The position numbers and the translations under genes are program-made. A stretch of 64,000 nucleotides of DNA, taken from positions 248,001 to 312,000 of the forward strand of contig NZ_JAAWWK010000002.1 in assembly GCF_012272835.1 (NCBI RefSeq), written 5' to 3'. This DNA comes from Spongiibacter thalassae (lineage in GTDB: Bacteria > Pseudomonadota > Gammaproteobacteria > Pseudomonadales > Spongiibacteraceae). A model generated the notes under the pieces. The model saw only the letters and a program-made list of their open reading frames with translations. It was not told the origin of the DNA and did not search any database. Positions 46,979 to 54,661 of this stretch are shown here, one piece after another (the first letter of the stretch is position 1; each line of letters opens with the position of its first letter).

Positions 46979-48311
46979 GAGCATTGAAGAGGTCAGACTG
47001 TTGGAAAAAATTGTTAACTTCACAGCGAAGAGAGTTTCGGAGTTTTCTTGTCCACCCGGTAAATTCCAAGAGATTTTCTGGGATGCTGACCCAAAGGCCC
47101 CAGGATTGGGGGTTCGCATCAGGGGCAAGGGTAGGCCCACTTATGTTTTCCAAAGCCGTTTCCAAAAGCGGTCATTAAGGATGGCGATAGGAACGATAGA
47201 TACGTGGACTATCCCTGAGGCGCGCAGACGAGCACGCGAGCTCCAAAGCCTGATAGACCTTGGTCGCGACCCCAGGGTGGTCAAAGCTGAAACTATTACG
47301 AATGATATTCAAGCCCGAGCTCTTTCCAAGCTCGAAGGTATGACCGTAGGTGAGGCGTGGCAGACATACTTGGAGGAGCGTCGACCATTTTGGAGTGAGT
47401 CACACTACAACTCGCATTTAGCATTGTCGCAGGCGGGAGGAGCTCGACGAAAGCGCTCGAAAGAGTTGACTCGCCAGGGGCCCCTCTATCCTTTGCTCGG
47501 GTTAAAGTTGGTTGATGTTGACAGTGGGTCCTTAAAAACGTGGGCAGCGCAAGAGGCAAAGGTGCGCCCGAGCAGTTCGAGACTCGCATTGAGGGTCTTT
47601 AAAGCGTTCCTGAGGTGGTGTGCAGAGCAAGAGGGCTACCGAGGTAAAGTTGATGCCGAGGCGGCCAGCGGAAAGCGTATAAATGAAATTGTTGGGAGTG
47701 CGCCAGCTCGGCGGGATGCTCTTCGACGTGAGCAGTTAGCTGAGTGGTTTAATCATGTACGGGAAATTCAAAACCCTGTTGTTAGTGGTTACTTACAATG
47801 TTTGCTGCTGACGGGAGTACGTCGAGAAGAGATGGCGAAACTGAAATGGTCTGATGTTGATTTCCGTTGGCACACTATCCACTTCTCAGACAAGGTTGAT
47901 GAATTCGGTAAGGAAATTCCTCTGACGCCCTATGTAGAAAGTATTCTTCTGAGTTTGCCCCGCAGAAACGAGTGGGTGTTCAGCAGCCCGACCAGTCGGT
48001 CTGGTCGCATAGTAGACCCGAAAAAAGCCCATCAAACCGCCTGCGCTCGAGCAGGTGTATCGCTCACTATTCATGGGCTCCGGCGTTCATTCAAAAGTCT
48101 CGCGGAGTGGCTCGATATTCCGGCTGGCGTCACTGCTCAGATTATGGGGCACAAGCCCAGCGCTACAGCAGAAAAACATTATACCGTGCGGCCAGTAGAC
48201 TTACTCAGAGTTCATCACACTGCGTTTGAATCATGGGTGCTTAATAATGCAGGTGTCGAGTTTGAGCCGAACAATGAAAAACCTACTTTGAAAGCGGTAT
48301 CGCAGCGATAG
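46953..48311 (+). CDS. int: tyrosine-type site-specific integrase (DUF4102 N-terminus)
   Basis: A 452-residue integrase with an N-terminal DUF4102-like arm-binding domain (about 35-100: GLGVRIRGKGRPTYVFQ), a core-binding domain (about 125-235) and a catalytic domain. Catalytic residues are Arg in LLTGVRREEM (about 287), HxxR in TIHGLRRSF (about 373), His in MGHK (about 399) and Tyr in KHYTVR (about 409). GTG at 46953 lies in the arm repeat; a later start is possible because the first residues are coded by that repeat. It should catalyse insertion at tRNA-Asn. Confidence 0.93.
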   Translation: MLTPLLTPLSIEEVRLLEKIVNFTAKRVSEFSCPPGKFQEIFWDADPKAPGLGVRIRGKGRPTYVFQSRFQKRSLRMAIGTIDTWTIPEARRRARELQSLIDLGRDPRVVKAETITNDIQARALSKLEGMTVGEAWQTYLEERRPFWSESHYNSHLALSQAGGARRKRSKELTRQGPLYPLLGLKLVDVDSGSLKTWAAQEAKVRPSSSRLALRVFKAFLRWCAEQEGYRGKVDAEAASGKRINEIVGSAPARRDALRREQLAEWFNHVREIQNPVVSGYLQCLLLTGVRREEMAKLKWSDVDFRWHTIHFSDKVDEFGKEIPLTPYVESILLSLPRRNEWVFSSPTSRSGRIVDPKKAHQTACARAGVSLTIHGLRRSFKSLAEWLDIPAGVTAQIMGHKPSATAEKHYTVRPVDLLRVHHTAFESWVLNNAGVEFEPNNEKPTLKAVSQR

Positions 48312-48327
48312 CACTAGGGAGAACCTC

Positions 48328-49059
48328 GTGGCAGAAGGAAAAAATGGAGATAAACAAAAATTCGAGATGCGCCGTTTGCGAGGCTTGGCTCACGCGCGCT
48401 ACCTTCGTGAGCGCTGGGGCTTGGTTGCGGGCCTGACGCCAGAAGAAATTTACGGCTATGAGGTGCCTTGGGGGGAGGCGGTTGCGCTATATCGAGCGTT
48501 GCGGTCATCTTCGAAAGAAGGTGGTTCGGTCGATATGTCTGATGTGGATTCCTGGGAGCGTGTGTATGTCGAGTTTTGTATGAATCTATATGAGAGGCGG
48601 CAGGTCTTGTTGGCGGAAAAAGAGAGATTGATGGCCATGATTCGCGAGGATAGAGATAACTCCTCCGAAAGCCTCGTTTTGCCAGATAGAGAGCGGCTTA
48701 TTCAATCACTCACCGTTATTGAACTGTGGCTGACAGATGATGCGCCGCAGAATCGACTAGAGGCGATTCCGGGAGTACGAGGCGGGCGCTGGGAGGTTGT
48801 CTGGCCCTCTCGGCTCATAAACTACACCAGAGAGCTTTGCATCGAGCTTCAAAATTGGTGTGACGAGAACAAGGGGGTTCCGTCAGCCCTGCAGGTCTTG
48901 AACGAGTGGAAGCGTAATCCGCCCATAGGTATAACCGATGTGTCAGATAACAGGTTTTGTCTGACCAATACTCAAGGGGAGAGATGGGTGGACTACGAAG
49001 CTTTACAGAGAACTATCAACAACCATGTCCATTATTTGGGTGAAGATTCCAATTTCTAA
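48328..49059 (+). CDS. unknown element protein, 243 residues
   Basis: Starts 16 bases after the integrase with AGGGAGAA upstream of a GTG, so it is probably co-transcribed. No signal peptide or membrane segment. The N-terminus is basic (RRLRGLAHARYLRERWG); a central stretch (about 85-110) is Glu/Arg-rich and may be a coiled coil; the C-terminus has conserved-looking VDYEALQRTINNHVHYLG. I do not recognise a family. A cargo or element-regulation role is equally possible. Confidence 0.65.
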   Translation: MAEGKNGDKQKFEMRRLRGLAHARYLRERWGLVAGLTPEEIYGYEVPWGEAVALYRALRSSSKEGGSVDMSDVDSWERVYVEFCMNLYERRQVLLAEKERLMAMIREDRDNSSESLVLPDRERLIQSLTVIELWLTDDAPQNRLEAIPGVRGGRWEVVWPSRLINYTRELCIELQNWCDENKGVPSALQVLNEWKRNPPIGITDVSDNRFCLTNTQGERWVDYEALQRTINNHVHYLGEDSNF

Positions 49060-49060
49060 A

Positions 49061-49142
49061 GGGGAAAGTCAGGAAATCTCAGGAAATCTCAGGAAATCTC
49101 AGGAAAAGTCAGGAAAAGTCAGGAAAAGTCAGGAAATCTCAG
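49061..49142 (+). repeat. 10-bp tandem array
   Basis: Seven exact 10-base units in a row from 49071 to 49140: AGGAAATCTC three times, AGGAAAAGTC three times, AGGAAATCTC once, preceded by the related GGGGAAAGTC (49061-49070). The period equals one turn of the DNA helix, so a protein could bind the same face repeatedly. It lies between the 243-residue gene and the HTH gene, inside a possible regulatory region. An open frame through it codes only for the repeat. Confidence 0.9.
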
Positions 49143-49208
49143 CATACTCGGCGGGTCAACAAACCTTACATCAGATGATTAAACCTCTATTCCGTTACGA
49201 GGTTTTCA

Positions 49209-49472
49209 ATGATGTTAGAGCCAAAAGTAAGTAAGCCCATTGTGGCCGATGCTGGAGACACCATGTGCTCCAAGCCGATAAGTTTCGCACCTTTGGAAAA
49301 AATCTTGACCCCCACGGTCAGCACCGAGGCTGCAGCACACTATTTACACCGTAGACCCCAGACTTTACGTGTCTGGGCCAGTAAAGAATCGGGCCCGATT
49401 CGCCCCCGCCGTATCAATGGCCGCCTCCACTGGAGCGTGGCTGAGCTGCGTGAGCTCCTGGGGGTGTGCTGA
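49209..49472 (+). CDS. excisionase-like helix-turn-helix protein
   Basis: An 87-residue protein with a C-terminal MerR/AlpA-like winged-helix motif: VSTEAAAHYLHRRPQTLRVWAS followed by GPIRPRRINGRLHWSVAELRELL. Such small proteins direct excision or activate integrase genes in tRNA-linked elements. ATG at 49209 with ACGAGG upstream; ATG at 49263 is an alternative that keeps the whole motif. Its stop overlaps the next start (TGATG). Confidence 0.75.
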   Translation: MMLEPKVSKPIVADAGDTMCSKPISFAPLEKILTPTVSTEAAAHYLHRRPQTLRVWASKESGPIRPRRINGRLHWSVAELRELLGVC

Positions 49473-49798
49473 TGGACTGTAAGTGCAATATCGTTTCCAG
49501 AACACCTGGCTGTGTAATGTGCGCGCAGTTGCCCCTCTATGACAACTTGCCGGTTCCTGTGCCGCGTATGCCCAGGGAGGGGACAACTATCCGCGCCGTG
49601 GCCGAGAAGTTCCGTGAAGGGAAAAAACTCGACCACAAGGACGTCATCGACAGTGATGGAAGCTGGCGGCTGGCTTCAATGGTTTGTGATTTGAAAAAAC
49701 TCCATGGCTGGTCGATTGATTCGTACAAAGTCAACAGCAGGGGGACGAAGGTCTATTTCGTCAACGCCATCGACCGGCGAGACCTTGGTTGGACGTAG
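49472..49798 (+). CDS. unknown small protein with N-terminal cysteine cluster
   Basis: A 108-residue protein coupled to the HTH gene by a one-base stop-start overlap (TGATG). The N-terminus has four cysteines in a CxC then CxxC arrangement (MDCKCN, GCVMC), which could hold a metal. The rest resembles a helix-turn-helix (DSDGSWRLASMVCDLKKLHGWSIDSYKV) with a short beta hairpin. Family not recognised; a DNA-binding role is a guess. A GTG six bases earlier is also in frame. Confidence 0.6.
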   Translation: MDCKCNIVSRTPGCVMCAQLPLYDNLPVPVPRMPREGTTIRAVAEKFREGKKLDHKDVIDSDGSWRLASMVCDLKKLHGWSIDSYKVNSRGTKVYFVNAIDRRDLGWT

Positions 49799-49846
49799 CC
49801 ATGATGGTGCAATTCGGAAGGCGCCCCAGGGAGCGGGGTTGCGCGA

Positions 49847-50260
49847 ATGGCTAAGGGCGGTATGAACAGTCGCGGAATGAAAGCGAATGGCCGAGGAAGT
49901 GGCAAGGGGCAGTTCTTTCGGGCATTGCATGCGATATTCGACCATCCCGATTACATTGCCCTGTCCAAGTCGTCGAGAGCTTTTCTTTGGGATATGAGTC
50001 GCCAGTACAATGGATATAACAATGGTAACATCAGTGCGGCACCCGCAATCATGGAGCGTATGGGCTGGGATAAGAAAACGGCGTTGCGGTGCCGCAAGGA
50101 GCTAGAGGCGCGGGGTTGGATTGTGGTGACGCGTTATCCTCGAGCCAGGAAAGAGCCTGTGCTGTACCGGTTTTCTTGGCTCGATGTTGATGTATGGTCG
50201 GGAAAGCCTTACTTGGACCCAGGGGCAGATAAGGTGCCTCGGCGAAGGTTGCGGGCGTAA
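49847..50260 (+). CDS. winged-helix-like protein of unknown function
   Basis: A 137-residue basic protein with FFRALHAIFDHPDYIALSKSSRAFLWDM and SAAPAIMERMGWDKKTALRCRKELEARGWIVVTRYPR, which reads as a winged helix (recognition helix about 70-92, wing after). Similar sequences occur near replication or regulatory genes in islands; I cannot name the family. The long Gly/Arg N-terminal stretch suggests that the start could lie at a later ATG (49862 or 49877). Confidence 0.6.
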   Translation: MAKGGMNSRGMKANGRGSGKGQFFRALHAIFDHPDYIALSKSSRAFLWDMSRQYNGYNNGNISAAPAIMERMGWDKKTALRCRKELEARGWIVVTRYPRARKEPVLYRFSWLDVDVWSGKPYLDPGADKVPRRRLRA

Positions 50261-50597
50261 TTCAATATTCTAAGGGGTAAAATCGCCCCCTTAAATTGCT
50301 GTAATGGGGGCTAAGATACCCCATAAATGCCACTGGGGATGGTTTTATGGGGGCTTTAAGCTACCATAAACCCCGTCCGCAACAGGTTTTTATGGGGTAA
50401 ATATGGCCCCCCTTTATAGAGATATACCAAGCTGTTGCGCAATCTATGAGACAGGTTTTTACTTGTTTTGCTTGCGGTGAGTCGGAATCGGAGCAAATAA
50501 ACCCTTATAAAAGGTAGGGAAATCATCGGGGATTTGCGAGCCTATTGCCAGAGCGCTCGCCGCTTACGCTGTTGAATTGCCAGTCAGGTACGAAGGA
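50261..50597. other. noncoding block with clustered inverted repeats
   Basis: Several stems in 130 bases: TAAGGGG/CCCCTTA (50271-50293), ATGGGG/CCCCAT (50304-50324) and TTTATGG/CCATAAA (50344-50370), followed by TATGGGGTAAATATGGCCCCCC (50391-50412). The word ATGGGG or its complement recurs at least four times. It may be an origin-like or regulatory region of the element; no RNA family is recognised. The remainder up to 50597 has no clear signals. Confidence 0.6.
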
Positions 50598-50900
50598 ATG
50601 GATAGAAAGCACTATATGGATGAGTTGGCGCGCAGAATTGAGCGCTTGTGCAGAGCCTCTAAAGAAGGCTACAAATCTTCTGCTGTTGAGCGGCATCGCC
50701 TGGAGGGCTTCATTCAGGCGGGTGTCTTTCTCGGTATCACATCGAATACGGAAACCAAATCCCTGCTCGAGAACACCTACTTAACGGTTTTTGGCAAGCC
50801 GCTGCGCGACGGCGAAGGTGCGTCCTCTGCGGCGCTTGGCGTTGAGATGCTTGACTATAGCCAGTACGACTCGCCGTCCTTTATGCGAAAAGGCCTTTAA
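50598..50900 (+). CDS. unknown small protein upstream of hsdM
   Basis: A 100-residue protein, mostly helical and charged, with DELARRIERLCRASKEGYKSS and FIQAGVFLGI. Ends 64 bases before hsdM and may share its transcript. An in-frame TTG at 50577 would add seven residues; the ATG has AAGGA very close, so the start is unsure. Family not recognised. Confidence 0.55.
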   Translation: MDRKHYMDELARRIERLCRASKEGYKSSAVERHRLEGFIQAGVFLGITSNTETKSLLENTYLTVFGKPLRDGEGASSAALGVEMLDYSQYDSPSFMRKGL

Positions 50901-50964
50901 TCGCCCCCATAACACCAACAGCGCTGGCCAACGAGCTGGCGGTACTTCAGGAACAACGCTGTAA

Positions 50965-52944
50965 ATGAATGCTTCTCAAGGTAATTTTAGTGCGACGGCC
51001 GCCTTCATCTGGTCAGTGGCTGACCTGCTTCGCGGCGACTTCAAACAGTCGCAATACGGTCGGATAATCCTACCCTTCACGCTACTGCGCCGCCTCGAGT
51101 GCGTATTGGAGCCGACTAAAGAGGCAGTGCTGGCTCAAGACACTGTTGTGAAGGAAATGCCTGAGGAGGCCGCCCGCAAGCTCTTGCTGCATGCTGCCGG
51201 ACAACCGTTTTACAACACCTCCCAAATGGACCTGGGCAAGCTCGGGCAAAATCAGGTGCTGGAGAATCTGGAGAGCTATATCCACTCCTTCAGCCCGGAT
51301 GCGCGGGAAATCTTCGATTATTTCTCGTTCACGGAATTTTTGGTCCAGCTCAACGAGGCCAATCTACTGTACCGGGTGGCAGGCAAGTTTGCGGGGATGG
51401 ACTTGCATCCCCAAGTGCTCAGCAACCACGACATGGGCTTGGTGTTTGAGGAGTTGATTCGGCGTTTTGCGGAATCCTCCAATGAAACAGCGGGGGAGCA
51501 CTTTACCCCACGGGATATTGTTCGTCTGACAACGTCTCTGACGTTCTGTGGCGACGACGACGCCCTCAGCAAGCCAGGGGTGGTTCGCTCTATCTACGAC
51601 CCAACGGCGGGGACGGGTGGCTTCCTGTCCTCTGGCATGGAGTACCTGCATGAGATTAACGAGGGTGCGCGACTGGCGACCTTCGGGCAGGAGCTCAACA
51701 AGGAATCCTACGCCATCTGTAAAGCCGACATGCTCATCAAGGGGCAGGAGGTCTCTAACATCAAGCAGGGCAATACCCTGTCGGATGACCAGCTCCCGAC
51801 CAACACCTTCGACTACATGCTTAGCAATCCCCCGTTCGGGGTTGAGTGGAAGAAGGTTCAGAAGGCTGTTGTCGATGAGCACAAGCAGAAGGGCTTCGGT
51901 GGTCGCTTCGGGCCGGGGTTGCCCCGAGTCTCCGATGGTTCCCTGCTGTTCCTGATGCACCTTATCAGCAAGATGCGCAGGCCTGACGAGGGCGGCTCAC
52001 GAATCGGCATTATCCTGAATGGCTCCCCTTTGTTTACCGGGGGCGCAGGTAGCGGCGAAAGTGAAATCCGCAGATACATCCTCGAGAACGACCTGTTGGA
52101 AGCCATCATCGCCTTGCCGACTGACATGTTCTACAACACCGGCATTGCGACCTATGTATGGGCGCTGAGCAACCACAAGCCCGAGGAGCGCAAGGGTAAG
52201 GTTCAGCTCATCAACGCGACCGACAGCTTCGAGAAGATGCGGAAGTCTCTCGGCTCCAAGCGCAAATACCTTACCGAAGAGCAAATAGAAGACATTGTGC
52301 GGCTCTACGGCAATTTTGAGGAGTCCGAGACCAGCAAGATATTCAACAGTACAGACTTCGGTTATCGCAGGATTACCGTCGAACGCCCATTGAAGCTGGC
52401 TCTGTATCCCAAGGACGACCTTAAGCGGGAAGCTCTGGCTGCTGACAAGGCTTGGTTGAAGCTGGACGAGAGCCTGCAACAAGACATCCTGAAAGCGCTT
52501 GATGCTATCGACGATGAGAAGCTCCTGTCGCGCTCGAAGTTCGACAAACAGCTCAAGGCGAATCTCGAAGGCGTGAAGCTGCCAGCAACCGTTCTGAAGC
52601 TCCTTCACAAGCATTTGGGCGAGCAGGACGAAGAGGCAGAGGTATGCAAGGCCAAGGGAAAACCAGAGCCCTCAAGTGACCTCAGGGACTACGAGAACGT
52701 CCCCCTCAGCGAATCCATCGACGACTACTTTCAACGCGAAGTGCTGCCCCATGTGCCCGATGCATGGATTGATGAAAGCAAGAAGGACGACAGGGACGGA
52801 CAGGTAGGTATTGTCGGCTACGAGATTCCCTTCAACCGCCACTTCTACAAATACGTGCCGCCAAGGTCACTGGAAGAGATTGATGCAGACCTCGACAAGG
52901 TAAGTGCGGAGATATTGGAGTTGCTTCAGGAGGTGCATTCCTGA
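50965..52944 (+). CDS. hsdM: type I restriction-modification DNA methyltransferase subunit HsdM
   Basis: A 659-residue N6-adenine methyltransferase. N-terminal helical domain (about 5-140, with [25 protein letters not shown]), SAM motif [10 protein letters not shown] (about 212) and catalytic NPPF (about 288). The C-terminus is about 120 residues longer than in short HsdM proteins and may interact with HsdS. Works with HsdS to methylate the target site. Stop shares one base with the hsdS start (TGATG). Confidence 0.95.
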   Translation: MNASQGNFSATAAFIWSVADLLRGDFKQSQYGRIILPFTLLRRLECVLEPTKEAVLAQDTVVKEMPEEAARKLLLHAAGQPFYNTSQMDLGKLGQNQVLENLESYIHSFSPDAREIFDYFSFTEFLVQLNEANLLYRVAGKFAGMDLHPQVLSNHDMGLVFEELIRRFAESSNETAGEHFTPRDIVRLTTSLTFCGDDDALSKPGVVRSIYDPTAGTGGFLSSGMEYLHEINEGARLATFGQELNKESYAICKADMLIKGQEVSNIKQGNTLSDDQLPTNTFDYMLSNPPFGVEWKKVQKAVVDEHKQKGFGGRFGPGLPRVSDGSLLFLMHLISKMRRPDEGGSRIGIILNGSPLFTGGAGSGESEIRRYILENDLLEAIIALPTDMFYNTGIATYVWALSNHKPEERKGKVQLINATDSFEKMRKSLGSKRKYLTEEQIEDIVRLYGNFEESETSKIFNSTDFGYRRITVERPLKLALYPKDDLKREALAADKAWLKLDESLQQDILKALDAIDDEKLLSRSKFDKQLKANLEGVKLPATVLKLLHKHLGEQDEEAEVCKAKGKPEPSSDLRDYENVPLSESIDDYFQREVLPHVPDAWIDESKKDDRDGQVGIVGYEIPFNRHFYKYVPPRSLEEIDADLDKVSAEILELLQEVHS

Positions 52945-54245
52945 TGACGGGGCGGTATCAGTCCTATAAGGAATATCAATCCAGTGGCGTTGATTGGCTG
53001 CAAGAGGTGCCGACGACTTGGGAGCTTACTCGGCTTGGAAAGTGGTTTTCTGAGCGAAGGGAAACGGTTAGCGACAAAGACTACGCGCCACTCTCAGTTA
53101 CGATGCAAGGTATTGTTCCTCAGGTCGAGACGGCAGCAAAGTCTGATGCGGGAGACAACCGAAAAAAGGTTGTGGAAGGCGATTTTGTAATTAACTCTCG
53201 CTCAGACCGCAAGGGTTCTTCGGGGGTTGCCGACAGGGACGGCTCTGTTTCGCTTATTAGTATCGTTCTTGAGCCAAAGAACATTGAAGCCCGCTTTGTC
53301 CACCATCTCATGAGAAGCCAGCCCTTCCAAGAAGAGTTTTATCGGTATGGCAAGGGTATCGTTGCGGACCTATGGAGTACTAAGTATTCCGATATGAAGA
53401 ACATTCGGTTGGCATTGCCCAGCCGAGAAGAACAAAAGACCATCGCTCGCTTCCTCGACCACGAGACCGGCAAGATAGACGAGCTCATCGCCAAACAGGA
53501 GCGACTCATCGAGTTGCTGAAGGAAAAGCGTCAGGCGGTGATTTCACATGCGGTGACAAAGGGGCTGAATCCTGATGTGCCGATGAAGGACTCAGGTGTC
53601 GAGTGGCTTGGGGAGGTGCCTGAGCATTGGGAAGCCAAGAAGTTAAAACATGTCGTAGCTAAGATTATTGACGCAGAACATAAAACAGCCGATTTCATTG
53701 ATGATGGCCCGTTTCTTGTTTGTAGGACGACAAATGTGCGGGATGGAGTACTTCGCTTAGATGGAGCAAAGTACACAAATGAAGAGACTTACAAGCGCTG
53801 GACGGCGCGGGGTATCCCGGAACCTGGTGACGTATTGTTCACTCGGGAGGCTCCGGCGGGGGAGGCATGTGTCGTTCCTAGTGAGCCAAGACTTTGTCTC
53901 GGGCAGAGAATGGTCTTATTCAAACTGTTTCGAGATATTATCAATGAAGACTTTCTAGTTTTCTCGTTACATGCAGGTCTAGCCGACGAGTTCATTGCTC
54001 AACTTTCTCAAGGAAGTACTGTCGCACATTTCAATATGTCAGACATCCGTAATATTCCATTGATGCTTCCGCCGTTGTCAGAGCAATACAGCATTGTTTC
54101 TGAGCTACGCGAAAAGTTGGAATTGATGGACAGTCTTTCTGGTAATGCAGAGCGATTGATTCATCTCTCTAAAGAACGCCGCACAGCCTTAATCTCAGCC
54201 GCCGTAACTGGCAAGATAGACGTCAGGGGCTGGCAATCTGAATAA
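52944..54245 (+). CDS. hsdS: type I restriction-modification specificity subunit HsdS
   Basis: A 433-residue protein with two target-recognition domains, each beginning with the same phrase (SGVDWLQEVPTTWE near residue 12, SGVEWLGEVPEHWE near 217) and each followed by a conserved helix (LPSREEQKTIARFLDHETGKID; LPPLSEQYSIVSELREKLEL). It sets the bipartite DNA sequence recognised by the complex. GGAGGTGC precedes the ATG. The second half is more AT-rich than hsdM, consistent with domain exchange. Confidence 0.94.
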   Translation: MTGRYQSYKEYQSSGVDWLQEVPTTWELTRLGKWFSERRETVSDKDYAPLSVTMQGIVPQVETAAKSDAGDNRKKVVEGDFVINSRSDRKGSSGVADRDGSVSLISIVLEPKNIEARFVHHLMRSQPFQEEFYRYGKGIVADLWSTKYSDMKNIRLALPSREEQKTIARFLDHETGKIDELIAKQERLIELLKEKRQAVISHAVTKGLNPDVPMKDSGVEWLGEVPEHWEAKKLKHVVAKIIDAEHKTADFIDDGPFLVCRTTNVRDGVLRLDGAKYTNEETYKRWTARGIPEPGDVLFTREAPAGEACVVPSEPRLCLGQRMVLFKLFRDIINEDFLVFSLHAGLADEFIAQLSQGSTVAHFNMSDIRNIPLMLPPLSEQYSIVSELREKLELMDSLSGNAERLIHLSKERRTALISAAVTGKIDVRGWQSE

Positions 54246-54274
54246 TTGAGTGAAATGACAGGGAGTCTTTTTAA

Positions 54275-54661
54275 ATGCCGAGAAATAACAAAAATAGTGA
54301 GGCTCAAGGGTGGTTGAATTCGCTTCATAAAATGCGTGTCTGGGCGAAGGAAAATAATCTTCCAATCCAGTACGAGCTGACTGTGGTTCGTAAAGCAATT
54401 GCCGCCCAGATTTTAGCTGATGCTAATTCGGAGCCACCTAAAGAAAGTACACCTAAACCTAGAAAGAAAAAGCCATTTAAGAAATTTCAGTTGAAGCAGG
54501 CAGAAAAAATTAAAAGCGAGAATCGCCAGCAGGAGAAGAAACCTACCGCCAAGGTGTATAGAAAGCTTCCGTTAGCGGATTCAGATAGGAAGGGAAAGTC
54601 TGAAGATGCTTTGGACTATCGAATCTCAGGCAGTTTTGGGCACGGGAAAAGGAGTCGGTAA
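54275..54661 (+). CDS. lysine-rich protein of unknown function inside the hsd operon
   Basis: A 128-residue protein, strongly basic: the N-terminal half is helical (WLNSLHKMRVWAKENNLPIQ, VVRKAIAAQILA), the C-terminal half is lysine-rich and likely disordered (PRKKKPFKKFQLKQAEK). AGGGAG lies 9 bases ahead of the ATG, and its stop directly abuts the hsdR ATG, so it is part of the operon. I recognise no family. It could bind nucleic acid, help assembly, or modulate restriction; none of these is shown by sequence. Confidence 0.7.
   Translation: MPRNNKNSEAQGWLNSLHKMRVWAKENNLPIQYELTVVRKAIAAQILADANSEPPKESTPKPRKKKPFKKFQLKQAEKIKSENRQQEKKPTAKVYRKLPLADSDRKGKSEDALDYRISGSFGHGKRSR

Noticed and set aside
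49061-49142. CRISPR array
   Set aside because: Units are 10 bases with no spacers and no cas genes nearby.
49025-49234. 69-codon open frame through the 10-bp array
   Set aside because: The middle is only repeat-coded residues, and it overlaps the end of the 243-residue gene and the start of the HTH gene.
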